DNA of 64,000 bases from positions 744,001 to 808,000 of the forward strand of contig NZ_VCJR02000002.1 of the NCBI RefSeq assembly GCF_009712425.2, written 5' to 3'. The notes under the pieces are model-generated. The model saw nothing but the letters and a program-made list of their open reading frames with translations, was not told where the DNA came from and did not search any database. The position numbers and the translations under genes were made by a program. The stretch is from Aquisalinus luteolus. Lineage in GTDB: Bacteria > Pseudomonadota > Alphaproteobacteria > Caulobacterales > Parvularculaceae. Positions 17,045-25,071 of this stretch are shown one piece after another; position 1 is the first letter of the stretch; each line of letters begins with the position of its first letter.

Positions 17045-17209
17045 ATGTCAGCACAAAGAAAGCTTCAGCGAGGCTGGTTGCAACGTGACGCAGACGTCGC
17101 TTCGAGAAGGGTGATTTCAATTCTCCCAAAGATCGAAGTTTCTCGTAAAGCCAATCAGGTGCTGACTTCAAAAGAGATGAGACCGGCGGGAAAAGATAAT
17201 CAGAAGTGA
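17045..17209 (+). CDS. possible small basic protein next to the deaminase
   Basis: 54 residues starting at an ATG preceded by GGGAGG with good spacing. It is rich in Arg and Lys (MSAQRKLQRGWLQRDAD at the start) and has no recognisable domain, signal or membrane helix. It lies in the same AT-rich islet, divergent from the dCTP deaminase with about 100 bases between starts, and ends six bases from the ubiD stop on the other strand. It could be a truncated leftover of a transferred gene or a chance frame. Confidence 0.3.
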   Translation: MSAQRKLQRGWLQRDADVASRRVISILPKIEVSRKANQVLTSKEMRPAGKDNQK

Positions 17210-17214
17210 TATAA

Positions 17215-18771
17215 TCACCAAATCCCTTTCCCGGTCCCCGGCAACCCCAGCTCCCCCCACATCTCGTCCACCTTCTTGACGACATCCTCGTCCATGCGGA
17301 TTTCCTCGCCCCATTCGCGTTTGGTCTCCGGCTCCCACTTGTCGGTGGCGTCGAGCCCGATCTTGGAGCCTAACCCGCTTTCGGGGCTGGCGAAGTCGAG
17401 ATAGTCGATGGGGGTGTTCTCGATCACGGTGATGTCGCGGGCCGGGTCCATCTTGGTGCTGATCGCCCACATCACGTCGGCCCACGAGCGGGCGTTGATG
17501 TCGTCATCGACGACGATCACCCACTTTGTGTACATGAACTGGCGCAGGAAGCTCCACGCGCCCATCATCACCCGCTTGGCGTGGCCGGGATAGGCCTTCT
17601 TCATACTGATCACCGCGATCCTGTAAGAGCAGCCCTCCGGCGGCAGCCAGAAATCGGTGATCTCCGGGAATTGCTGCTGGAGGAGGGGGATGAACACCTC
17701 GTTCAGCGCCTCGCCCAGCACGCTCGGCTCGTCCGGCGGGCGGCCGGTGAAGGTCGACAGGTAAACCGGCTCGCGGCGCATGGTGATCGCGGTGACGGTG
17801 AAGACGGGGAAGCGCTCGACTGAATTGTAATAGCCGGTGTGGTCGCCATAGGGGCCCTCATCGGCATAATCGGTGAGGGAGACATGACCCTCCAGCACGA
17901 TCTCCGCCTCGGCGGGGACCTTCAGCGGCACGGTCTTGCAGTCGACCAGCTCAGCCTTCTTGCCACGGAGCAATCCGGCGAACTGGTATTCCGACAGCGT
18001 GTCGGGCACGGGGGTGACCGCGGCGAGGATGGTGCCGGGGTCGGCACCGAGCACGGCGGCGGCGGGCAGGGGCTCGGTCTTTTCCTTGCCCCAGCGGCGG
18101 TGATGCTGCGCCCCGCCGCGATGGGCGAGCCAGCGCATGATGGTCTGGGTCTTGTTCAGCCGCTGCATGCGATAGATGCCGAGGTTGAAATTGTCCTCGC
18201 GCTTGTCTGACGGGCCGCGGGTGACAATCAAGGGCCAGGTGATGAGCGGCGCCGGCTCGCCCGGCCAGCAGGTCTGGATGGGGAGCCGGGTGAGATCGAT
18301 GTCGTCGCCCTCCAGCACCACTTCCTGGCACGGCGCGGTGCCGAAGGATTTGCTGCCCGGCTTCATGGCGAGGACCTGGCGGGCGAGCGGCAGCAGGTCG
18401 AGCGCGTCCTTGAGGCCCGCCGGCGGCTCCGGCTGGCGCAGGAAGGCAAGCGTCTCGCCGACCTCGCGCAAATCCTTCGCCTCGGTGCGGATCTCGTTAC
18501 CCATGGTGACGGCGAGGGCGACGCGCTTGACCGTGCCGAACAGGTTGACGAGGACCGGGATCGGCGATGGCTCGCCATTGTCGAGCACCGGCTTTTCGAA
18601 CAGCACGGCGGGCCCGCCCTCGGCCAGCAGGCGGGTCTGGATCTCGGTCATCTCCAGCACTGTGGATACCGGGTGGCTGACGCGCACCAGCTCGCCCTCG
18701 CGCTCCAGCATGTCCATGAAGTCGCGCAAGCTGCGATAGGGGCCGTGTTTGGATGGTTTGCTGTCAGCCAT
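17215..18771 (-). CDS. ubiD: UbiD-family decarboxylase (4-hydroxy-3-polyprenylbenzoate decarboxylase)
   Basis: 518 residues, close to E. coli UbiD (497). It removes the carboxyl group of the polyprenyl-4-hydroxybenzoate intermediate in ubiquinone synthesis, using prenylated FMN. Diagnostic segments are [22 protein letters not shown] and [12 protein letters not shown]. The start at 18771 was chosen over an 85-codon upstream extension, because that extension reads through a palindromic repeat. No ubiX or other ubiquinone gene is nearby, so the cofactor must be made from elsewhere in the genome. Confidence 0.92.
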   Translation of the reverse strand: MADSKPSKHGPYRSLRDFMDMLEREGELVRVSHPVSTVLEMTEIQTRLLAEGGPAVLFEKPVLDNGEPSPIPVLVNLFGTVKRVALAVTMGNEIRTEAKDLREVGETLAFLRQPEPPAGLKDALDLLPLARQVLAMKPGSKSFGTAPCQEVVLEGDDIDLTRLPIQTCWPGEPAPLITWPLIVTRGPSDKREDNFNLGIYRMQRLNKTQTIMRWLAHRGGAQHHRRWGKEKTEPLPAAAVLGADPGTILAAVTPVPDTLSEYQFAGLLRGKKAELVDCKTVPLKVPAEAEIVLEGHVSLTDYADEGPYGDHTGYYNSVERFPVFTVTAITMRREPVYLSTFTGRPPDEPSVLGEALNEVFIPLLQQQFPEITDFWLPPEGCSYRIAVISMKKAYPGHAKRVMMGAWSFLRQFMYTKWVIVVDDDINARSWADVMWAISTKMDPARDITVIENTPIDYLDFASPESGLGSKIGLDATDKWEPETKREWGEEIRMDEDVVKKVDEMWGELGLPGTGKGIW

Positions 18772-18866
18772 GATCTGCCTTCTTGTTAGATGGTTCATAT
18801 CTAACGGGTTTTGGCCGTGAGGGAAGGGGCGGGAGTGTCGCGTTTCCGGGTGCGGTGGGTGTTTCA

Positions 18867-18944
18867 CCGGCTCGAGATTGTCAAGGAGCGCAGCCCGGCT
18901 CCGCCGGCGGCCTTTCAGGCCGTCCTTGACTATCCCGATCCGGT
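18867..18944. repeat. imperfect inverted repeat upstream of ubiD
   Basis: CCGGCTCGAGATTGTCAAGG, extended by one A (18867-18887), pairs imperfectly with TCCTTGACTATCCCGATCCGG (18923-18943), including a perfect GTCAAGGA/TCCTTGAC core. The centre holds a GC-rich spacer (CGGCCTTTCAGGCCG). It fills the region between ubiD and the lipoprotein gene together with the next palindrome; this 359-base gap has no gene that I can support. Confidence 0.65.
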
Positions 18945-18960
18945 AAAACAATGGCTCACC

Positions 18961-18993
18961 AAGCCTGTAAGGCAGAATCTGCCTTACAGGCTT
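18961..18993. repeat. perfect 16-base palindrome with one-base centre
   Basis: AAGCCTGTAAGGCAGA (18961-18976) is followed by a single A and then its exact reverse complement (18978-18993). Such a near-zero-loop palindrome would form a cruciform rather than a terminator and has no T tract. A related string, CGCCTTACAGGCCTTGG, occurs near 14230, suggesting a dispersed family. Confidence 0.8.
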
Positions 18994-19130
18994 CGGTTGA
19001 CCAGATAGGGGACGTATCGCGAGCACGATTTTGCGGCGGCTCCCGAAATTTCCCTGACCCGTTTTCCGCTTCCATCACGCTTACCCCAGTGGAGAGAGTG
19101 CCTTTGCGCCACGAAACCGGGAGGGTCCCC

Positions 19131-20261
19131 ATGCGCCGACTTGCCGCCATCCTTGCCAGCCTCAGTGTTGCCATCGCCGCCTGCGGGGCGGACAGGGGCG
19201 ACGCGGCCCAACCTGCGGCACAGCAGGCCGCTCAAGGGGCCAGTAACCAGGGCAGCGGCAATCAGGGCAGCGGCAACAAGCTGCGGCTGAAGCCGGTCAG
19301 CATCATGGACCCTTCCGGTTTCGAACGGCCGATGCTGGCCGCAAGCTCCGTCATCCCGGCCGACTGGACGCCCGAGGGCGGGATCATCTGGCGCCAGGGC
19401 GAGTGCAATACAGGCTCGACCAATAACTGGCAGGCGACCGCGCCGGGCGAGGCGGCGGGCATCTTCCTGATGCCAAGTTTCGGCTGGCGGGCGAACACGA
19501 TGGGCATGCCCCTGCCGCAGGACTGCGTGCCCGCCGCGTTCCAGACGGCGGACGAGGCAGCGGCGCATCTGGCGCGGCAACTGCCGGGCGGGCGCGTCGT
19601 GCAGGTGCAGGCGGCGCCGGAGATGAAGCAGGCGGCGCAGATGATGACGAGCCAGGTCTATAATGGCGACCCGAACTCGCGCACCTGGTTCGATGCGACC
19701 AGCGCGCGGGTGGAATATACCTATCAGGGCGCGCCCTATGAGGCGATCGTCAGCCTGATGACGTTTCACATGATGATGACCATGCCGGGCTATGGCTTCG
19801 GGCCTGACAGCCAGTCGGCGGCGGGCGGCACCATGCTGGTCACGGCCTTTGCCGCGCGGAAGGGCACGCTGGAACAGCACATGCCGGTCTTCGACGCGTT
19901 CGTTGCCAATTACCGTCAGGACCCGGCCTATGCCCAGCGCATGGCCCAGCACCAGGCAAAGATGTCCGGCATCATGATCGAGGGCAGCCGCAAGCGCCAC
20001 CAGGCGATCATGGAGAGCTACAAGACGACCAGTTCTTCCTCCATCGACATCTGGCGCGGGTCCGACGATGACGCGATCCGGCGCAAGGAGATCGATGCGA
20101 TCCGCGGCGAGGACACGTTCTCCGCCGACACGCCGAGCGGCGAGATTTCCCTGCCGTCCGGCTATTCCAGCGCATGGCAGATGAATGACGGGTCTTTCGT
20201 GGTTACCGATGACCAGTTCTTCGACCCGATGGACGGCAAGCGGCTGTCGCCGGCATATTGA
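19131..20261 (+). CDS. predicted lipoprotein of unknown function
   Basis: 376 residues from the ATG at 19131, which follows GGGAGGG. The N-terminus is a lipoprotein signal: RR, a hydrophobic core, then IAAC with the lipidated Cys at residue 20. After it comes a low-complexity Gln/Gly/Asn/Ser linker (residues 27-48), then a folded region with no domain that I recognise. The C-terminal part contains PSGYSSAWQMNDGSF and TDDQFFDPMDGK, a pattern sometimes seen near the ends of secreted proteins. It stands alone; function not known. Confidence 0.8.
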   Translation: MRRLAAILASLSVAIAACGADRGDAAQPAAQQAAQGASNQGSGNQGSGNKLRLKPVSIMDPSGFERPMLAASSVIPADWTPEGGIIWRQGECNTGSTNNWQATAPGEAAGIFLMPSFGWRANTMGMPLPQDCVPAAFQTADEAAAHLARQLPGGRVVQVQAAPEMKQAAQMMTSQVYNGDPNSRTWFDATSARVEYTYQGAPYEAIVSLMTFHMMMTMPGYGFGPDSQSAAGGTMLVTAFAARKGTLEQHMPVFDAFVANYRQDPAYAQRMAQHQAKMSGIMIEGSRKRHQAIMESYKTTSSSSIDIWRGSDDDAIRRKEIDAIRGEDTFSADTPSGEISLPSGYSSAWQMNDGSFVVTDDQFFDPMDGKRLSPAY

Positions 20262-20462
20262 TTTCTTGCGGGCTCTTGCGTCCTATGGATTTTTTGCAGC
20301 AGGGATGACCCGTTTCGGGCGTTCCTTGCGCTTATCTGTATGGGCCCGGAGTAACAGGCTCACGGCAGGCGCGTCGCGCACCCAGAGTTCCAATTCCTCA
20401 ATGTTGGGACAGGATGGCGCGCCTGTCGTCCCTCTTTTTCCTGTTTCATTAACCTTTACGCA

Positions 20463-20492
20463 ATCGAACTGGCCACCTGCTTGCAAGGCAGG
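20463..20492 (-). other. tRNA-like remnant (anticodon arm and T-loop)
   Basis: On the minus strand, a 5-base stem CCTGC/GCAGG encloses CTTGCAA, an anticodon-type loop with T33, anticodon TGC (Ala) and A37. The T-loop-like GTTCGAT follows at a shortened distance: the T-stem is missing three bases and no D-arm or acceptor stem can be found. It is not an intact tRNA. Confidence 0.25.
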
Positions 20493-20498
20493 GGCTGC

Positions 20499-20645
20499 CT
20501 AATCGCGACCGGTTGTGTCCGGGGGTATCGCCTCACCGGGCAGCGGCTCGTCCGACAGCAGGCGTTCAAGCTTGTCGATGCGTTTGTGAAGGGAATGAAT
20601 GCCGGCCAGAATGCCCATGATGAGAAAGAACAGAAAGAATTCCAT
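20499..20645 (-). CDS. small single-span membrane protein
   Basis: 48 residues, missed by length-limited callers. The ATG at 20645 is preceded by AGGGGG with proper spacing. Residues 1-16 form a hydrophobic helix (MEFFLFFLIMGILAGI), then an amphipathic helix HSLHKRIDKLERLLSDEP and a polar tail. This helix-then-coil pattern is common in small inner-membrane proteins. No family known to me. It is divergent from the peptidase-like gene at 20758. Confidence 0.6.
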   Translation of the reverse strand: MEFFLFFLIMGILAGIHSLHKRIDKLERLLSDEPLPGEAIPPDTTGRD

Positions 20646-20757
20646 TTGCAGCCCCCTGTTGCTGTAAAGGTAATCGTGAAGACCTGAATTGCGCCGGGTC
20701 CTCGCCTCAAATGACTCGGGATGAGTAATGACCTGGGATGAGTAAAGAGGGTTTCTG

Positions 20758-22521
20758 ATGACACAGCAACGCCATGTTCGACATGTGTCGTTTGCGCGGA
20801 CAGTGCTGTTCGGTGCCGCCTTTGCGCTGGTCGTCAGCCTGCCTTTCCTGTTCTTCCAGGGCGAGGACGTGACTGCGCCCGTCATCTTTCCCGATCAGGC
20901 AATCGAGCCGGGTATGGTCGAGGCGGTCGCGTGCCCCTTCCGGCACCGTCGTGACCCGGGCGTGACCTGTTACCGGGCCTATGTGCCGCAGGACCATGAC
21001 GACCCGTCTTCGCGCACGATCTCCATCCTGGCGAGCGTGATCGAACCGCTGAACGGCGCGACGAAGGACGATCCGTTCATCTATCTCGAAGGCGGGCCGG
21101 GTTATGCATCCGTCTATAGCGAGTGGGAAGACTACGGACCATCGGGCAATGCGCGCTGGTTCTTCGAGCGGGTGCTCGACAGTGGACGGGCGGTGGTGCT
21201 GGTCGATACGCGCGGCCTTGGTCTGGCGCAGCCATCGCTCGATTGTCCCGGCCTCGACGATGCCCAGTGGGAGGAACTCAAGCGTCCGCCAACCAGGCGC
21301 TCCACGGCGGGCGAACGCGATGCGATGCAAGCCTGCCTTGAGGCACTGGCAGAGGCGGGGGTGACGGTCGATGACTATCATTCAGGCCAGCTTGGCCGTG
21401 ACCTGAAGATGTTGCGTGAGGGCCTGGCTATCGAGCAGTGGAATGCCTATGGCGTGTCCTACGGGGCGCAATCGCTGCTGGCCCTGCTGGCGGCTGACCG
21501 CGAGGGCGTGCGCACGGCGACCTTCGACTCGCCAAGCTATGGCCGTCTTGATTTCCTGCCGGGTGACCAGGCCGCTTTCGACCGGGCGGTGCAAATGGTG
21601 GCGGAATTCTGCGAGACGCGTTTTGCAGAACTTTATCAATCCGCTGATGATGAACCCGAGACGGTTTTCTTTATCGACGTCGACATCTACAGTCCGTGTA
21701 ATGGCGATACGCTGGAGCGGCTGGAGGCGCTGTTGATCCAGCTGGACGAGCGCCCGATCACCCTGCGCAACCAGCCTTTTGCCAACCCGGTCTACCTGAC
21801 CTCGCGCGAGGCGATCAGCCTGCTGCATGAAAAGCTCTACTTAGGTGATGGCTGGAAGGATTTCGCGTTCATGCTCAGCCATCTGCAGGAGGCGCGCCCC
21901 GGCTATTTTTCCTCCCTGTCCCAGAACAATATCGACTGGTACAATTCCCTGTCCTGGTCCTATCACGATGATAGCTTCTCCTTTCCGGTCTATCTGGCAA
22001 CAACGTGTACGGAAAGTGACACCGTCAGAAGGGCGCGCTGGTCGCCCTGGCCGCTGATGACGGAGGATGAGGCAGCGCTGCAAAGGGACGGCTGCGCCCT
22101 TGCCGGGGCAAGTTGGGACGGTCGTCGCTTCGATGCGTCGGATTATGTCGGTGTGCCCTCGCTGGTCGTGTCAGGCTGGCGCGATGTGATCACGCCGCCA
22201 TCCTATGGCGAGGAACTGGCGCGCGATATCGGCGGGCACTACCTGCTGAACAACGAGGAAGCCCACGGTGTCGTCTTCTGGGCATGGCAGGAATGCGAGC
22301 TCGACATGATGGTCGCGTTTCTCGATGACCCGTCGGGGATCGATGCCGATATCTGCCTCGACCGCTGCCGCGAACAGGCAGATCCCGTGCGCGACGAGGC
22401 GGCTGTGGGCGACCGGGTTTTCTGCCGGGAAGTCGCAGACACCGAAGCGCTCAGCCAGATGATGATGTATCTGGAGTCGGAGGATCATTCGGGGAACTGG
22501 TCGCAGGAATTGCTTCCCTGA
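20758..22521 (+). CDS. alpha/beta hydrolase, proline-iminopeptidase/TAP-like (S33) with signal anchor
   Basis: 587 residues. The N-terminal hydrophobic segment (residues 14-33) is a signal anchor or signal peptide. The oxyanion-type GGPG motif is at 112-115 and the nucleophile elbow GVSYGAQ gives Ser234. A C-terminal helical part and the His of NEEAHGVVFW complete the triad layout seen in tripeptidyl-aminopeptidase-like proteins. Many cysteines (for example Cys59, Cys71) suggest disulfides in the periplasm. Its last 71 bases overlap the end of the convergent CPBP protease gene. Peptidase activity is likely but the substrate is unknown. Confidence 0.85.
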   Translation: MTQQRHVRHVSFARTVLFGAAFALVVSLPFLFFQGEDVTAPVIFPDQAIEPGMVEAVACPFRHRRDPGVTCYRAYVPQDHDDPSSRTISILASVIEPLNGATKDDPFIYLEGGPGYASVYSEWEDYGPSGNARWFFERVLDSGRAVVLVDTRGLGLAQPSLDCPGLDDAQWEELKRPPTRRSTAGERDAMQACLEALAEAGVTVDDYHSGQLGRDLKMLREGLAIEQWNAYGVSYGAQSLLALLAADREGVRTATFDSPSYGRLDFLPGDQAAFDRAVQMVAEFCETRFAELYQSADDEPETVFFIDVDIYSPCNGDTLERLEALLIQLDERPITLRNQPFANPVYLTSREAISLLHEKLYLGDGWKDFAFMLSHLQEARPGYFSSLSQNNIDWYNSLSWSYHDDSFSFPVYLATTCTESDTVRRARWSPWPLMTEDEAALQRDGCALAGASWDGRRFDASDYVGVPSLVVSGWRDVITPPSYGEELARDIGGHYLLNNEEAHGVVFWAWQECELDMMVAFLDDPSGIDADICLDRCREQADPVRDEAAVGDRVFCREVADTEALSQMMMYLESEDHSGNWSQELLP

Positions 22522-23407
22522 CCGGGCTGATCGGCTTGGCCGGATTGTTGTTGCGCCACCACCAGATGATGGCGCAGCCGACTGCCATCACAATGAAGCC
22601 GCCAAGCCCCATGATGCCGTTCCAGACCCAGCCATCGCTGCTGGCGATAAACAGCAGCGATACACCGGCGACGGCATTGATTGCGCCATGGAAGGCGCCG
22701 GCAGCCCAGGTCAGGCCACGCTCGCGCATCAGCGCCACATAGGGTGTCAACAGTATACAGAATACTGTCATCAGTATCGGGCCCAGCACAGGCAGGCCGG
22801 GATAATTGTAGCCCATGACGATGATCGGTGCGTGCCAGATGCCCCAGATCAGCCCGGTGAGAAGGCACATCGGCCAGAAGCCGAGAAAGGCAAGGCGGGG
22901 CTGCAGCCAGCCGCGCCAGCCCAATTCCTCGGTAAAGGTGAGCAGGAAAGTATTGATCAGGATACCGAGCGGCAGGTTGACGGCGAACTGGATCATGACC
23001 AGCATTTCCATCGACATCGGAAGCTCTTCCAGGTCGATATTCTGGGCGGCGAGCCCTGCTTCCAGTTGCGCGGCCATGGAGGCTGCCGGGTCGGCAAAGC
23101 CGGGCCCTGCCAGGGCGGCGATCAGCGCGGCATAGGTGACGAGCACAATCGCGACGACCCAGCCGATCACTGACCAGGAGATGACTTTCAGGGGCGACCT
23201 GCCGCTGAGGCCGAGGGAGGAGAAGAATTTGTCCCGGTCATAGATCAGCGTCATGATCAGCGCGGCGATGGCGGGGCCCGTCATCATCACGAACAGATAG
23301 ATGCCTGCCGTAGGGCCGGCGCCTTCAAATCCCCCGGCGGTATAAAGCCGCCCGGCGACAGTCCAGCTTATTGCAAAGCTGATGATCAGAAACAGGATGA
23401 TCTGCAT
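22451..23407 (-). CDS. CPBP-family intramembrane glutamic endopeptidase
   Basis: 318 residues from the ATG at 23407, which has GGAGGGCGAGAT upstream. About eight hydrophobic segments are seen. The family motifs are EELGWRG (Glu160, Glu161, Arg165), WGIWHAP (His192) and a later AGAFHGAIN with another His. These line the membrane catalytic site of Rce1/CPBP proteases. Its tail overlaps the peptidase gene on the other strand by 71 bases. In bacteria this family handles maturation of prenylated or other peptides and sometimes immunity; no bacteriocin gene is nearby. Confidence 0.88.
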   Translation of the reverse strand: MQIILFLIISFAISWTVAGRLYTAGGFEGAGPTAGIYLFVMMTGPAIAALIMTLIYDRDKFFSSLGLSGRSPLKVISWSVIGWVVAIVLVTYAALIAALAGPGFADPAASMAAQLEAGLAAQNIDLEELPMSMEMLVMIQFAVNLPLGILINTFLLTFTEELGWRGWLQPRLAFLGFWPMCLLTGLIWGIWHAPIIVMGYNYPGLPVLGPILMTVFCILLTPYVALMRERGLTWAAGAFHGAINAVAGVSLLFIASSDGWVWNGIMGLGGFIVMAVGCAIIWWWRNNNPAKPISPVREAIPATSSPNDPPTPDTSSSG

Positions 23408-23473
23408 ATCTCGCCCTCCATAGCCCGGGGAGGATAACACGAATTTAGGGGATTGGCTAATTAGTTTTGAGCC

Positions 23474-24523
23474 CTATGGCTTTTCGGCCTTCAGCAGCTT
23501 CGCCTTGCGCTCTTTTCCCCAGCGATAGCCGGTCAGGCTGCCGTCCTTGCCGATGACGCGGTGGCAGGGGATGATGACCGCGATGTGGTTGGCGCCGCAG
23601 GCGGCGGCAACGGCGCGGGTCGCCGTCGGGCGGCCTATGGCGGTCGCAAGCTCGCCATAGGTGACGGTCTGTCCCGCTGGAATCCGGCGCAGGGCCTGCC
23701 AGACCTGTTCCTGAAAGGCGGTACCCTGAATATCGAGGGGCAGGCTCGCTGCCTCTTCGGGGCGTTCTATGGCGGCAAGGGCATCGTCGATCCATTGCCG
23801 GTAGGGCGAGCCGGGCTCTGCCTCTTCCAGCTGCGCCTTGCCGAAGCGCTGGGCGAGGGCGGCGACCAGCGCGTCATCATCATCGCCGAGCTGCACGGCG
23901 CAGAGGCCCTTTTCGGTCGCCGCGACGAGCGTGCGGCCCAGCCATGACGTGGCCATGGCATAGCGGATCACCTGCCCCTTGCCACCTGCCTTTGCGTCGC
24001 CCGGCGTCATGCCGAGGCGCTTGCCAGCCGATTCATAGGCCCGCGATGGCGCATTGAAGCCGGCATCGTAGAGCGCATCCGTGATCCGCCCCTCGCCTTG
24101 CAGGGCTGTCTTCAGCCGTTCGTCGCGCACCGCATCGGCATATTGGCGCGGGGTGATGCCGAGCTGGCCCTTGAACAGGCGGGAGAGATGGCCGGGGGTC
24201 AGCGCCTGTTGCGCGGCAAGGTCCGCAAGGCTGGGCGGTGTTTCTGCCTCCTCGATCATGCGGCAGATGGTCTGCACCATCGCGCTATCGCGGGCGGGTA
24301 GCCCCTCTCCATCCGGCTTGCAGCGCTTGCAGGGGCGCAGGCCCGCCGCCCGCGCCGCGCCGGGGGAGGGGAAATAGCGCACATTTTCCCTTTTGGGTGT
24401 CCTCGCCGGGCAGCCGGGGCGGCAATAGATGCCGGTGGAGGTGACGCCGAGCCAGAAATGGCCGTCCGCCGCCTTTGCCCGCGTCCTGACTGCTTCCCAC
24501 CTGCTGTCTTCCGTTTCGAACAT
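23474..24523 (-). CDS. ada: bifunctional transcriptional activator / O6-methylguanine-DNA methyltransferase
   Basis: 349 residues. The N-terminal zinc domain has Cys34, Cys38, Cys65 and Cys68, where the first cysteine accepts methyl from phosphotriesters. An AraC-type helix-turn-helix follows around residues 80-180 ([18 protein letters not shown]). The C-terminal methyltransferase carries the active-site PCHRV with Cys320. All parts of a self-activating Ada response protein are present. No alkA or alkB partner is adjacent. On the minus strand it precedes the CPBP gene by 66 bases but is likely separately regulated. Confidence 0.96.
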   Translation of the reverse strand: MFETEDSRWEAVRTRAKAADGHFWLGVTSTGIYCRPGCPARTPKRENVRYFPSPGAARAAGLRPCKRCKPDGEGLPARDSAMVQTICRMIEEAETPPSLADLAAQQALTPGHLSRLFKGQLGITPRQYADAVRDERLKTALQGEGRITDALYDAGFNAPSRAYESAGKRLGMTPGDAKAGGKGQVIRYAMATSWLGRTLVAATEKGLCAVQLGDDDDALVAALAQRFGKAQLEEAEPGSPYRQWIDDALAAIERPEEAASLPLDIQGTAFQEQVWQALRRIPAGQTVTYGELATAIGRPTATRAVAAACGANHIAVIIPCHRVIGKDGSLTGYRWGKERKAKLLKAEKP

Positions 24524-24772
24524 GTAACCCTGTGCCTTGAAAGTGCCCTGGAAAAAGCCACTCTATGCCCCGTGCGGAGGTGTTTGCTTCCCGATACGTG
24601 CTTTCAAACCTGACCTTGCATAACAGACGCGAGAGCAGGTGTTCGGTGATCTGGAATCGCCGCGAAGCCGTATTAACTATGTATTCTGCGTTGTGTGATA
24701 GGATTCCTGTTGCCGAATGTGACACTATATCTTAATCATTCGGGACGGGGTTGAAACGGGTTAGGGTAACAA

Positions 24773-25027
24773 ATGCTGGCGATCTTGCATCAGGTCATGG
24801 GGGGAATTCTCTTCCTCGCGGGGCTTGTCGTTCTGCCGCTTCCCATCCCCTTCGGTCTCATCATGATCGTCATCGGCCTGGCGCTGCTCGCGCCATACAT
24901 CCTGCCGGTGCAGTTTCTGATCCGGACCATCCGCCGCAAGAATGCCCTGATCAACGAGAAGCTGATCCGCTGGCGCAACAATTTGCCGCCGGTCATCCAG
25001 AAGACGATCGACAAGACCCATCCGTAA
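24773..25027 (+). CDS. small membrane protein, PGPGW-like two-helix type
   Basis: 84 residues. Two hydrophobic helices (about 2-20 and 25-48) are separated by the turn LPLPIPFG, reminiscent of putative transmembrane PGPGW proteins; a basic amphipathic tail follows (RTIRRKNALINEKLIRW). The function is unknown. The ribosome site is weak (GGGTTAGGG). It converges with the EAL gene, with 44 bases between stops. Confidence 0.7.
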   Translation: MLAILHQVMGGILFLAGLVVLPLPIPFGLIMIVIGLALLAPYILPVQFLIRTIRRKNALINEKLIRWRNNLPPVIQKTIDKTHP

Positions 25028-25071
25028 GGATGGCGTGATCGCCTCGACTTTCCAGATTTCAAATTTCCTGA

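Noticed and set aside
17043-17285. 80-codon minus-strand frame covering the small islet ORF
   Set aside because: It starts inside ubiD in the wrong frame and has no ribosome site; at most a remnant.
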